Assembly: GCF_036711975.1 (NCBI RefSeq) | Contig: NC_091976.1 | Span: forward strand, 5,084,001-5,148,000 | DNA: 64,000 nt | DNA from: Onthophagus taurus | Taxonomy: Eukaryota > Arthropoda > Insecta > Coleoptera > Scarabaeidae | Reading direction: 5' to 3' | Shown: in pieces, positions 22,547-33,652 of the stretch | Numbering within the stretch: the stretch's first letter is position 1 | Layout of the letters: each line of letters begins with the position of its first letter | Notes under the pieces: generated by a model | The model's input: only the letters and a program-made list of their open reading frames with translations | Told to the model about the DNA's origin: nothing | The model's database searches: none | Made by a program: the position numbers and the translations under genes

Positions 22547-24640
22547 CTATGTAATTGAAAACGTATTTCTGCATGTTTGATTCACGTTAATAAATAAGTT
22601 TATGATTTTATTAATATCTAACGATTTATTTAATTCTTTATGAACGTGGAGGATTGCTAAATTCGCGTTCATCGTTGATCTTTTTTTTTTTTATGGCTCT
22701 GCGGGATCCTAGCCCATAAGCCACAGTGCAAAACGACTAATTAAGATTCACAAGAAGTAATTTTAAACAATAAAAGATATCAAATAATAATGGCACTCTT
22801 CCTCATGAAAACAAAAATAATTTTAAAAATCTCAAAACTATTTCTACTTACAATCGTAATAACATCAAGTGGCAAGGAGAAACCGTGCGATAGCAAAGAA
22901 CTGATGAATTCCGGTAGATATGATTCGTATTTCACGCAGTTGAAAATTATATGATTCAAATCCTCCGTCTCAAACCCGTACGAACAATTGGGGGACTGTA
23001 AAATATTAATTTTATATAGATGGACACGGTAACATCCGTGCCTGGACTTCAGCCTGACGATAGTTGAAAAGAAATTTCTAGAAACATCACGCCCACTATA
23101 CCATTGATGGTAAAGTATACGGGGATTAACTCGAATGTACTGCGTCTGCCTGTGCTGATATGTTTGATTCCAGTGTCTGCACCAGTCCTCCTTTACAAGT
23201 TTCTCCCTAGAGATAGATAAGACCTCAGAAGAAGAAAGTTTGTTTTCAACCCGCTTGCCGTCCCGAAAGGCCGCCTTAGCTATCTTATCTACGCGCTCAT
23301 TATGGACAAAACCAGCGTGAGCCTTCACCCATAAATGTTTTACCACATGGCCTTGATCATTCAACCTAGTGAGATTATTCAAAATTTCCACTATAACAGG
23401 GTGGTATTTCGAGAAGTGTTTCCGTTGTTTTATAGATAGTAGGACACTTTTTGAATCGGTGAATATACTAACGCTACTATTTGGGCGTATATTTCTATCT
23501 ACATACTTTAACGCCTCAAAAATTGCTGTTGCTTCCGCCGCAAAAATACTAGTCGATGGATTAAGTTTAAAACTGGCATGGTAATCAATAGCAGGTATGA
23601 AAAAGGCACAACCAACACCACTACTTGCCGATTTGGAAGCATCAGTATAAGCAACCAAACTACCCTCTATCAACTGCAGGGTCTCAACAAACAATTCTTT
23701 ATTTTCCCAAACATCATTCCCATATGGAGGAATAATCACTTGATGCGAGCCAAAGTACTCAAAAAGGTCGTACTTGGAAAAACTGTACATTTCAAAACAG
23801 AAAGTAAGCGAGGGGAGAGAAACCTGAACGCAGCGACAAGGGCATCGTTGATCTTAAATATGTTTTTAAACGTTTTAGAGTGGAGAAAGATCTTTCCGAT
23901 GTACAAGATGTTACAGGTACTGTCAACATAATTTTTATTAATTTAACGAATTCTGGAATTAAATCTTTCAATGACTCATATTTATTAGTACCTGTAGGAG
24001 CTAAAACTGTAATAATGTCAGATATATCATTTATCAGTATTTTTTCTGTTTTACAAATATCTAAAAACATATTACGATGTAGTAATAACCTGTCTTTGTC
24101 AAAATCATTTCCATAGAAATTTACAACATCGTCTGCGTTAATAACTTGTCCTGTAGCAAAATCTTCACAATCTGACATAAACTTTGTTGTTTTCGAATCA
24201 AATCTTTCATTTAGTGAATTGACGGACATATCGACAATTTCAAAATATATTTTACGAAACATATCTTCGGGACTATCAAATGCATGTGGATTGCTGCCAT
24301 CTTCGTATCGTTTAGGTCTCTTTCGTGGTCTAGGAATCAAAGGTTCGTGAAGATCTAAACTTTTTGCCTTTTTCACCACATCAGTCCACATATCGTGGAA
24401 AACATTCCTTTTTCCTTGTACAGCAATTTTTTAATTTTCTAAATAATTTTTAACATTGCGGAATGATAATGATTTGCATTGCAATGATCGGTTAACCTCT
24501 TTAACCCTTTCTAAAATAGTTATTAAAGCACATGTAAAAAATAAAAATTTAAATTGGCATAATTGGGTTCGTAATCCGTTGGCTTTAGCCCCAAATTCAG
24601 TTTTTTCTAAAGAAATTTGTTCGAGAAATTCAACGAGTAT
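22547..24640 (-). pseudogene. hAT transposase, middle and C-terminal part (split by retroelement)
   Basis: Minus strand. The 24640-23843 portion contains GAKANGLRTQLCQFKF, SLQCKSLSFRNVKNYL, RNVFHDMWTDVVKKA, PRPRKRPKRYEDG and the dimerisation region VPVTSCTSERSFSTLKRLKT YLRST (written here with a break). After the retroelement the same frame resumes at 22669 with NANLAILHVHKELN and ends at TAG 22547-22549. This matches the C-terminal hAT family dimerisation domain of ZMYM/TTF-type transposases. The only interruption of the C-terminus is the inserted retroelement; one stop lies near 24431. Its N-terminal half is 5 kb away. Confidence 0.85.
22681..23842 (-). mobile_element. 5'-truncated non-LTR retrotransposon with RNase H domain
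   Basis: Minus strand, open from about 23832 to 22780 (338+ residues). RNase H type I motifs are SLVAYTDASKSASSGVGCAF (first Asp), FAAEATAIFEALK (Glu), VSIFTDSKSVLLSIK (Asp) and LWVKAHAGFVHNERVDKIAK (last Asp). A C-terminal region follows with NCSYGFETEDLNHIIFNC, a zinc-knuckle-like segment seen in I/R1-type elements. It ends with a poly(A) run at 22681-22693. It is flanked by the 11 bp direct repeat CATCGTTGATC at 22670-22680 and 23843-23853. The RT and endonuclease are missing through 5' truncation. The coding part is intact. Confidence 0.9.
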
Positions 24641-24649
24641 ATTTTTATT

Positions 24650-26284
24650 TTTTCCGTTTATTTTATTATTGGTCTCTTTCTTAAATAATCTTTTCCTTGC
24701 TCTTTCTTCTTTGCCAAAATTCTTTTTCTCTTTTTCCTGAATAGCAGCTTCTAACTCCTTTTTGTATGGGGCATCTGTTAAGACCGCGGTCTTTCCCCTC
24801 TTCCGATTCGTCCTTTTCGGGGCTTCTTTAACTTTTGGGATAGGCATTAGAATAGCAGGTGAAATATGAAATGAAGAGGCCCTGTTATCTGTTGTCATCC
24901 AAGAGCAATCAGGAGTGGCAGAATTAGCCTCATCATTAGAGTTGACTGAAACCTCGCCAGCTTTATCATCCAACCTGATAGGCATGTCTTTTTTAACGCC
25001 TGTGCTAGGCGAAGGCAATTTCAATTGTTCAGCTTCAGATATGATCACCTCTTCACCTGAAGGCCTATTAAGTCCGATGTCAGTTGTGTTTGCTGGGAGA
25101 AAATCGACATCGGTGAATATGGATGGGTCAGTTGGCCATATTCCTGTAGCTTGGAAACCATTAATAGCAGTTTTCATTGTTGCACTTTGAATAAAAGCTG
25201 ATCCAAAAAGTGTTGAAATTTGAAAAAGGGTTACGACTTTTCCTGGGTTGCTTCGTAACCATTTTCGAAGCTCATTGCTGTAATAAACACTTAAAGGCTT
25301 TATAAAAGAAACATCGAGTGGCTGAAGTCTGTGAGAGCAATGTGGTGGTAGACATAGCAATGTAACGCCACTCTCCCGCGCGTAATCTATAACCTGAAGG
25401 TTCTTAGCGTGTCTAGAGTGGCCATCTAATATAAGAAGAACCGGGAAGTCTTTTGATGCCTTAGAAAATTCTACAAATCTTCGAAACCATACAAGAAATA
25501 ACTCAGCAGTCATCCATCCAATCTTGTGCACCTCTGCCCACCCTCCTGGTGGTAATCCCAATTAAAATTCTTTCTGCCTTTTCTTTCGAGGAAAAATGGG
25601 CATCGGAGGCATGTAAGCTCCGTCTGCCGACATACAAATAAGGCAGGTTACAGTTTCGCCCCTTTCTTAGGATGTTAACGATCCGACTTGCCGTTTCCCT
25701 TTGAAAGCTATAATTTTTGAATGGTTTTTAGGGTTCACTGAAACACCCGTTTCATCGCAATTAAATATTTTAGAAGCCGTTAATTTGTGCTTGTCGATTA
25801 AATTCGTTAGCAACGAAAAAAACTTATCCACAGCTACTTTATTAAAGCCCATTGCTCTTGCACCAGATGTTGCTTCAGGTTTGCGAACAGATAAAGTAGG
25901 ATGTCTCTTAAAGAATCCACTAACCCAATCTTGGCCTGCCATTCCATTTGGAAATTTATTACCAATACCATTTCTGACGGCCAGTTGATAAGCAAAGTGA
26001 CGCAACTCTTTAATTGTTAGACCAAATAATCTAGCCTCCATACTTTTTAAGTAATTAACGATCTCAAGTTCCTGCTCTTCCGTAAATATGTTTTTAAATT
26101 TTCTTCAGTCAGGATTTTCTTTTCTTTTTTTAACGTATCTTTCCAGTGTGGACTGGGGAACGTGAAATTGGTTTGAAGCCTTCAAATACCCCGATTATCC
26201 AGTAATAACCGCCTCAACAGCATTGTTCATTGCCTCTGTAGACCATGATTGCCTATTTGTTTTTCTCTTATATACTCGAACCAT
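24650..26284 (-). pseudogene. Pogo-like (Tigger/jerky) transposase, broken
   Basis: Minus strand from ATG 26282-26284 (MVRVYKRKTNRQSWSTEAM) with a psq-type HTH (LKASNQFHVPQSTLERYVKK), a CENP-B-type segment (DWVSGFFKRHPTLSVRKPEA), first catalytic motif IFNCDETGVSVNP, second LLILDGHSRHAKN and third CSHRLQPLDVSFIKPL. The tail is KR-rich (RTNRKRGKTAVLTDAPYKKE). It has stops at about 26198, 26102, 25670 and 25562. The 3' end runs directly into hAT coding sequence near 24650, so the element's 3' terminal repeat is deleted. The 5' end is at 29523, beyond a Harbinger insertion. Confidence 0.85.
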
Positions 26285-26430
26285 CTGAAGTCGGAAGATA
26301 TAGTATATTAAGTATCCAGAACGGTAAATTGCTTACCGTTCGTGATGGTTACAACATTTTTTGCACGATCGACATGAAGATAAATAAAAATTGATTTACT
26401 CAAATATATTGACATTTGTGATGACATTTA

Positions 26431-26465
26431 TGGGGCAGAATGGGGTACTTCCCCATTCTGCCCCA
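26431..26465. repeat. Perfect hairpin, 15 bp arms and 5 bp loop
   Basis: TGGGGCAGAATGGGG, loop TACTT, then CCCCATTCTGCCCCA. It lies about 150 bp upstream of the pogo-like start codon and resembles the G-rich terminal repeat of the same element (29478-29523). Possibly a subterminal transposase-binding site. Confidence 0.8.
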
Positions 26466-26870
26466 CCCGTTCCGCCCCAGTGATAGGATTTAGGTTAGAA
26501 CGGTCAGATTACTCAAAAAAAATACATAAACAAACGTTTAAATACACGAAACTAACCAGAATTAAGCGTACTTCACGCATATACTAACTACAGCTGTACT
26601 GTAAACAAGTATGTATACCTACCTTGGTTACAAAATCATCAGAAATTACACTATAAGAGCAAAAAATCACACAACGAGAACTTCACGAACAAACGCTCGA
26701 GAAAACTAGACTAACATGGGTGCGGTACTTGAATTGTGACAGGGTGGGCTAGTTTTACTTATTGTCGCTCACTAGTAAAGCGCTAGTAGATTGCGATCAT
26801 ACGAAGCAGTGAACATATATACGCGATCGCGATATGGTCTTCGGGCGCGATTCACAATACAGACTAAAGA

Positions 26871-29087
26871 ATGTGTAGCTTGATAGATGAAGAAGCGCTG
26901 CTCCTTGCGGTATTATTGGATGATAATAAATGCATTAATAAAAAGCGAAGGTACGTAGGGTTGTTAGTATTATTTTAATTAATTAATTTTGATAACGTTT
27001 CTAATATTAATACTAATATTTTATTACTATTCACTTATATTGTAGGAAAAAAAAATGTTTGGGTACATGAGATTAATAAAAAACGTAACAAAGAAGACGA
27101 ATTTCATAAATTATACCCGGAACTTCGTAAAGATGAAAATCGATTCTACACATATTTTAGAATGAACTTTGAATGTTTTGATGAAATACTAATTCTTATT
27201 AGAGACGATATTACAAAAGAGCAAACCAAATATAGGGAACTAATTGGAGCCACAGAACGTTTAGCAGTCACATTAAGGTAATAACACTATTTAGATATTA
27301 TTTATTTCTTACTAATACTACTATAACTCAAATACAAAAATACTATATAAAAAACTTTATATGATATTACGACTGAAATCCTCATACCAAGCTGCTGAAG
27401 ATGAACTGTTATCAGCAGCTTCATCGATATTCCGGTATTGATGGGTATTATGTATGGAATTTGATGTCATATTTGATCCGTGAGGTGGGGAAATAGAATT
27501 GAAAGAAGAACTTGTCATTGGTCGGTTTTCCTCCTGGGTTTCTGCTAGTTGTGGCAGTTCTTCTTCCATTAGTATTTTTGCCACTTTATATTTTATTAGT
27601 GTTTGACGATGAGGCGATAATTTCTTTACGCTCGCAGCATACGCTTGAAACGCTAAATCTATAGGATGATTATTAACTTCATTGTGTTTTTTGTTCAAAA
27701 ACTGAATAACCTTCTCAACAGAGGAAGAATTTGATGGGGGGTCTTCGATCAGTTTCCTTTTTTTTGCCTGTTTACGATCACTTCCTGTTGTCGATGATCT
27801 CTCTTCATCATTCTTTGCCTCACTTTGACGGCTGTCGGAAGTTTCAGTGGTTTCTGTTTCTTCATTTGTTAGTTCAGGAGTCTCTGCTATGGCATCAGGT
27901 ACATTTGTATACGTCTGAGCAAATTGTAAGAATGGTCTAAACATTTCCATATGGTGCGCCCAAGGCCAGGTCTTATATCGGGATACACCTTTAGCTGCTT
28001 GTCCAATTCGGGTTTTTTCAGAACGTAGATATTTTGAAAAACAATCTCTCAAGTTTTTCCACCGTTTTTTTAAATCGTCACCTGCAAAGAACAGGTCTAC
28101 AATAAACAAGAGTCCTGTTTCCATCGGAATTTTTATTAAAATAAAATTATAGTTTTATTTACATTTAACACTAGCAGAAAACATTATTTCTAAGGTATAT
28201 TTTCTATTTTTTCTAGATTTTTAGGTACCGGCGATTCATACAAAACAATTGGTCACAGCTTTCGATTAGGATTTTCAACAGTTGCGACTATTGTTAAAGA
28301 AGTTTGCCAGGCAATATGGAATAAATTGCAGCCAATTTATATGCCAGAGCCCACAATGGAATTATGGGAAAAATCAATTTTGGGCTACAAAAACTTGTGA
28401 CAGTTTCCTAATTGTTTGGGAAGCATAGACGGCAAGCATGTGACAATCAATTGTCCACAAAAGAGCGGATCAAACTACTTTTCTTACTTAAAAAAATTTT
28501 TAATTGTTCTAATGGCGATTGTTGATCCTGAGTATAAATTTACTTGTATAGATGTAGGAGGATATGGTAAAAATAGTGACGGTGGTATCTTCGAGGCATC
28601 AGTTATGGGTAGAAGATTTGCAAATGGCACTTTTAACATTCCTCCAAGTAGACCTTTACCGGGTGAAGATGCTGAAGTTCCGTGTGTTTTGATAGGCGAT
28701 GAAGCCTTTACACTCAGTACTTATTTAATGCGACCGTTTCCCTATAAACAATCAAGACATGACCATAATAAAGAAAATTTTAACTATCACTTGTGTATAG
28801 CGCGTCGCGTTGTGGAGAACGCATTTGGAATACTGGCACACAAATGGAGATTGTTTTTTAGACCATTAGAAGTGAAGGTGGAAACAGCTACAAAACTTGT
28901 CAAAGCGGCTTGCGTATTACATAACCTTTTACGGATAAAAAAAATTGATCAACAATTTGTAAACTTACAAGAAACTATTGATAGATCAGTACAAGTGTTG
29001 AATAACTTGCCGGTTGACGGAAGAAGAGCAATAAACCTGGCCTTTAATATACGTGAAAAATTTGTCACATATTTCAATAACTTTTAA
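26871..29087 (+). pseudogene. Harbinger 1 transposase (HARBI1-like), three exons, one nonsense codon
   Basis: Exon 1 is 26871-26950 (MCSLIDEEALLLAVLLDD), exon 2 is 27046-27277 (VWVHEINKKRNKEDEFHKLY, FYTYFRMNFECFDEIL, ATERLAVTLR) and exon 3 is 28217-29087. The exon 2/3 join gives LRFLGTGDSYKTIGHSFRLG. The catalytic DDE_4 motifs are GSIDGKHVTI, IDVGGYGKNSDGGIF and the acidic region GDEAFTLSTYLMRPF with VVENAFGILAHKWRLF. Defects are a TGA at 28398-28400 replacing the Trp before QFPNCLG, and a run of nine A after 27046 that leaves exons 1 and 2 out of phase by one base. Otherwise near complete. Confidence 0.88.
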
Positions 29088-29290
29088 ATATACAATAAAC
29101 TAAAAAAAAATACTGACCTGTTTGTTCTAATTCCATGTCCTTCGCAATTTCATCTCATACTTTATTTTTTATACGTACATTCTTGTAGTCGCAATGTGAT
29201 AAATCATATAAAATTTTATGTTTCTTAACATAATATTTTTCACGCGATCTGCGATAAATACAACTTGTTGCGTTTGGTCGCTAACGCTGT
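27357..29290 (-). pseudogene. Harbinger 1 MADF/BESS DNA-binding partner protein
   Basis: Two minus-strand exons. The 5' exon (about 29290-29118) encodes the first half of a MADF domain: KKHKILYDLSHCDYKNVRIK, then KV-stop-DEIAKDMELEQT, with TGA at 29155-29157 in place of the usual Trp. The GTCAGT donor joins, in phase 1, an acceptor TTCTTTGCAG to exon 2 (28081-27357), which continues DDLKKRWKNLRDCFSKYL and KTWPWAHHMEMFRPFL. It is followed by an acidic/Ser linker and a BESS-like end (PIDLAFQAYAASVKKLSPHR). These proteins help Harbinger transposases bind DNA and enter the nucleus. The transposase's third exon lies wholly inside this gene's intron. Confidence 0.8.
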
Positions 29291-29477
29291 GGTTGTCGAT
29301 GAGGACGCGAACGAACGCTGCACAAGTCTACTATATCGCTAACAGGTCGTAACATGTATGTTCGGTTTCATTAGTTTCCATGTGACGCATCTGATCGCCA
29401 ACGCTATCGCGATCGTGGTCGTGATCGCGTATATGTGTTCTCCGCTTAACACCTCCTTTATTCCGAAAAACGTCAAA

Positions 29478-29523
29478 CTTCATTGCGCCCCAGTACCCCG
29501 TTGTGCCCCGGGTTCCCCTACTG
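29478..29523. repeat. 5' terminal repeat of the pogo-like element
   Basis: On the minus strand the end reads CAGTAGGGGAACCCGGGGC and continues with further G-rich units GGGGTACTGGGGCGCAATG. It is followed by TA, the expected target duplication base pair, and then by hAT coding sequence at 29524. The partner repeat at the other end is missing. Confidence 0.75.
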
Positions 29524-30777
29524 TAATTTTCTAACACTGTTTTGAGGGATTTAACGCGTACGCACCAACGGGTTGGGCAAAATGGCCGCAATGCACTATA
29601 ATTGTTTACTTGTAAACCTTCGTCAGAAATGGCATTAAGTGTTTGTATATTTTGCAATATAGATAATCGCTTAGGAGAACCTTTAACAAATGTAATTAAT
29701 TCACGTACTATAGCTAAAAAATCACGACGTACAATTAAATTCAAATTGTGTTCCAAGTCCCTTATTTTAGTTTGTAGTCCATTCAAGAACCCGCTTACAT
29801 TAGCCGCTCCGTCGTAGCATTGCCCACGACAATTCTTGATGTCAAGATTAAAACGAAGCAAGACATCCAATACGATGTTATACAAGGTTGTTGATGTAGT
29901 GTTGCAGGTTTCATAAAAACCCAAAAATACTTCTTCACTAATAAAGTCATTCCTGATATACCTTAAACAAATGCTAACTTGTTCCTTAGTACAAATGTCT
30001 GTAGTTTCGTCTAGAATCAAAGCGAAATAATGCGCATCTTTTATATCTTGAATTAATAATTTAAGAATATCAGCTGACAAAAGAGAAATTATTTCATTCA
30101 ATATTTCATGCGATAGCCATTTGTAATTAGTTCTTTGCAACTAAGATTTTAATTCCGGAACATCTTCAGCTCTAATTGTAAGTAATAGTAACTGATAAAT
30201 ATTAGATGATTCATCGGTATGACCCCGAATTGCATGACCCTGTAGAGTTAAGTAGCGCAACTTTTGTTAAAGCTACACGGGCTTTTCGCATGTCATTTAA
30301 TTTATTTTTATTCAAAGATGCTACAACATCGGTTCCTTTATTTAAAGATAATTGAATTGAAACGGCGAAGCGATGAAGATCTCCTTGCTCATGAGACTCG
30401 AAGCGCTCTATTGCTTTTTTCCAGTTCGAAAATCCCTTAGTTACAAATGCTTTTAAAGAATCTAGATTTGAAGATTTATGTTTTGTACGAGGCGAAAAAG
30501 AATTAGCGTCACTAACATTTTTACATATACTACAAAATACTTTGTTGAGATGTTCGTTATAATCTATCCATGGAAACTGACTACACCACTTCCTATTATA
30601 TTGTCTTCTACATTTTTTTGTAACATTAACTATACTAGTTTCTGTCGATAAATTGGTGTCCTTGTCAAAGGAGGAAGAAGGGTTGTTACCGTCAACAGAA
30701 ATGGGTGCTAATGTAAAACCGGAAACATTTGGAGCTGATCTGTTCGTACTATTTAGGCGTTTTACAAATTTGTCCAT
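29524..30777 (-). pseudogene. hAT transposase, N-terminal part (TTF-type zinc finger)
   Basis: Minus strand from ATG 30775-30777 (MDKFVKRLNSTNRSAPNVSG). A TTF-like zinc-finger region follows: RQYNRKWCSQFPWIDYNE, VFCSICKNVSD, FVTKGFSNWKKAIERFESHE. After a frame change near 30140-30210 the catalytic N-half appears: HYFALILDETTDICTKEQVS (first acidic residue), IKNCRGQCYDGAANVSGF (second) and LRPFCPTRWCVRVKSLKTVL. Coding stops at 29524, where the pogo-like element begins; the rest is at 24640 and below. It is of the ZMYM1/DUF4371-like hAT kind. Confidence 0.87.
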
Positions 30778-31219
30778 GCTACAAAAAAGTAATAAATGTC
30801 ATTTTTTCGCTACTCGTTATTTGTAAACTAACCTTTATATCAATAAAACAATAACTTATTGTCAAGAAGCACGCGTAGTATAGTTAACCGCGAAGATTGC
30901 TGTTCTGAGATGCCTGCACATAAAGTTCGCTCGAGTCAACTTTTTCTAAGTTTACGAGAGCAATAGGGGTTCCCGTCGCGCGTTCTAAGGACAGGACTGG
31001 AGCGCGGCGTGCCAGACTGTTGCAGTAGAAACAGACACAGTTTTATCTCGCATTCTTCATTGCGGTTGAAAACTGTAAGCGCCGATCTCGTATGTGTGAA
31101 CGTAAAAATTTCCGGTATCATTCGCGATTAGTGTGGCGTTTGGAATTTCAGGTAAGTTTGAAATTTTTGTCTAGAGTTGATAAATTTTTGAATAATTTTT
31201 ACTTTTTAGATGGTTAAAT

Positions 31220-33101
31220 ATGCCTAAAAGTCGAAGGAATAATCAGATTATTGCAGTTGCTGCCATATATACTTATAAAAAAATATTGGAAAAGTCTAAA
31301 CAGCGAACCAGAAGGGAATGGGTCAAACAATGGAAACAAGATCGTGAGGTACACGGACATATGCCACTTCTACGTCAATTGAGAGAAAATTACCCAGGCG
31401 ACTATAAGAATTACTTAAGAATGGATTCGACCACATTTGATAAATTATTAGAACTTGTTGGTCCCAAAATTGGGAAGCAAGATTCTGTAATGAGACAGAG
31501 TATTAGTCCGGAGGAAAGATTAACGGCAACGCTAAGATTTTTGGCAACGGGTCGATCACTTCAAGATTTGAGTTTCACCACAGGCATTGGTACATCAACT
31601 CTTTGTGATTTGATCCCGGAAACTTGTAAGGCCATGTTTGAGTCTTTGAAAGGTGAATACATGAAAGTAAGTAACCTACAAATAATACAAATAATACTTA
31701 ATTGTACAAATTCCATCCAATGTCAGTGGATCAGCATTTTTATAACTTTCATTAATCATTTAGCAGTAGAAAATTTAAGGAAAAGGATTTAAAAAGTATA
31801 ACGATAGAATTCTCGTAAAACGATAAAGCAGTATCATTTGAATCGTGACTTAATTGGGGTAATTGATTCATCTGATTCTGCGTATCATTGGATGCAGCAC
31901 TTGCTGAGTAGTGTGCCTGCCCTACTGATGACTTAGAAATATTAATAGAATGATAGGATAATGGCGATAATACAGTAGATGATCGTGAACCACTACTGGT
32001 GTAAGAGTTGAGGGGTCTTCTGCTGGATCCATCACACAATTTGGTTTCACTAGATAAATTATTGAAAAGTCCTCTTGCCAGTACTTGATTGATAAGGCTT
32101 TCAGCGTATATGGCTTGGCTTGGAGGCATCCTTTGCAGCTTTTTCGCTACACTCACACCTGCCGCATCAAATTCAGTGAGATCCGTAACGCTTTTCTGAG
32201 GCACCAATACGGTTTTACACAATTCAATGAATTCTCTGGTTTCTGTGGAAGTATTTGGCCTTTTTTTGTCTGTTTGGAAATGATCCTTTTTTTTTGAAAC
32301 TGGTGTCACGACACTCGACGTGGTCTTCTTAGCCTGGAACAAAATCATTAATTGATTTTTTTCTTTGCAGTTTCCAACTTCTAAAGAAGAATGGCTTAAT
32401 ATTTCTAAGGGATTTCAAGACAAAACTGTGGAGGAGCTTTGGATGGTAAACACATCAAATTACGAATTTATTTTTGTGGATGTGGGAAAAAATGGAAGAC
32501 TATCAGATGGTGGTGTTATCAAGTACACGGACTTTTACGAAAATTAATGAAGTCAAAACTCAATTTATCAGATAACTTCGAAACTGTTAATAATTTAAAC
32601 TATGTGTTCCTTGGGGACGAAGCGTTTAGTCTACATGAACATTTTTTAAAACCATTTCCACAAAAGGAACTTGATTATGCTAAACGAATCTTTAATTATA
32701 GATTGTCCAGGGCAAGGAACGTAAAAGAAAATGCTTTTGGTCAAATAGCAGCTAAATTCAGAATTCTCCACACAGCAATAAACATAGCTCCCACAAAAAT
32801 AAAATATGTAGTTATATAGTATTAGCTATTTGCGCATTACACAATTTTTTTGTTAAAACTAAAAACACCATATGCATCTAGTTCAACTTTTGATCAGTAT
32901 AATGCCAATGGATGTATTCAAATGGGGGACTGGAGAAATAATAGTGTAGATATGGTCAATCTACAGCCATGTATCTCAGCGAGAAATGCTAGTTCATCAG
33001 CAAAAATAGTTCGTGAAGCTTATATGCATTATTTCAATGGAGATGGAAAAATAGACTTTCAAGATGAAATGCTTCATCTATCTTCATCTATCATTACTTG
33101 A
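31220..33101 (+). pseudogene. Harbinger 2 transposase, two exons with internal deletion
   Basis: Exon 1 (31220-31666) starts MPKSRRNNQIIAVAAIYTYK and holds LRENYPGDYKNYLRMDSTTF, SPEERLTATLRFLATGRSLQ and GTSTLCDLIPETCKAMF, ending GEYMK at GTAAGT. The TTCTTTGCAG acceptor opens exon 2 at 32371 (FPTSKEEWLNISKGFQDK). The first catalytic motif (ALDGKHIKL) and the second (FVDVGKNGRLSDGGV) are in different frames and too close together, so a deletion removed the DNA between them. The rest reads FLGDEAFSLHEHFLKPFPQ, NVKENAFGQIAAKFRI and CALHNFFVK, with a shift, and a C-terminus to 33101. Not functional. Confidence 0.83.
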
Positions 33102-33652
33102 TAGGGTATCCAGTTGTACGAATGCCTATTACCTGTGTAATAAAATAACATGTCAGATAAACTTATCTCGGTGTTTTCAATATTTTCGTTATTTCCTGGA
33201 CTGCTGATAAGTTCTTCAGAAAATCCGACCGATGCTTCCTGATCCTGCTCCAAATCATCCTCCTCAAGAATCTGATTATCCTCGGTGTTAGGAATGTTAC
33301 TTATACTAGCAGTGGGTAGTTCCTGATCCTTCGTGAATAATAGCAAGTCGAAATACCACAAAGATGGTACATAAACATCATCAGTTGATGATCCACTTCT
33401 CTTTGACGACTCTACTTTCTTGAGTTCCTTTCGGAAAGATCCTCGCAAGCTCTGAAGCTTTTTAACCACAAAATCGCGATTTGCCTCTGGATATATGCTT
33501 TGGCAAAGTTTCACCAACTTTTCGTATGCATCGTTTTTTAAATTTTTGTTTGTGTACTCTTTAGATCTTATTTTCCATAAGCACGGATTAGATTTATATT
33601 CCTCTATGAAGTTGATCATGAAATCTTTTGACCAATATCGCGTATCAGTCAT
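31752..33652 (-). pseudogene. Harbinger 2 MADF/BESS partner protein, two exons
   Basis: Exon 1 (33652-33133) carries a complete MADF domain: WSKDFMINFIEEYKSNPCLW, KNLKNDAYEKLVKLCQSIYP, VVKKLQSLRGSFRKELKKVE and VPSLWYFDLLLFTKDQE, then an acidic linker. The donor GTAATAGG lies at 33132. Exon 2 (32333-31752) follows a TTTTGTTCCAG acceptor and has a basic then Ser-rich region (RREF..-like RMPPSQAIYAESLINQVL). The two phases do not match, so a small indel or different splice is implied. The transposase exon 2 (32371-33101) sits inside this intron, antisense. Confidence 0.72.

Larger units (their letters stand above)
26811..29440. mobile_element. PIF/Harbinger element 1
   Basis: The ends match as an imperfect inverted pair: GAACATATATACGCGATCG on the left and, on the minus strand, GAACACATATACGCGATCA on the right. 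It contains the standard two Harbinger genes, a DDE transposase on plus and a MADF/BESS DNA-binding protein on minus. It sits in the 5' region of the pogo-like element. The 3 bp target duplication could not be fixed. Confidence 0.75.

Noticed and set aside
28082-28124. ATG at 28122-28124 as the start of the Harbinger 1 MADF protein
   Set aside because: It would cut the MADF domain in half; the acceptor TTCTTTGCAG before 28081 joins in phase with an upstream exon carrying the missing half.
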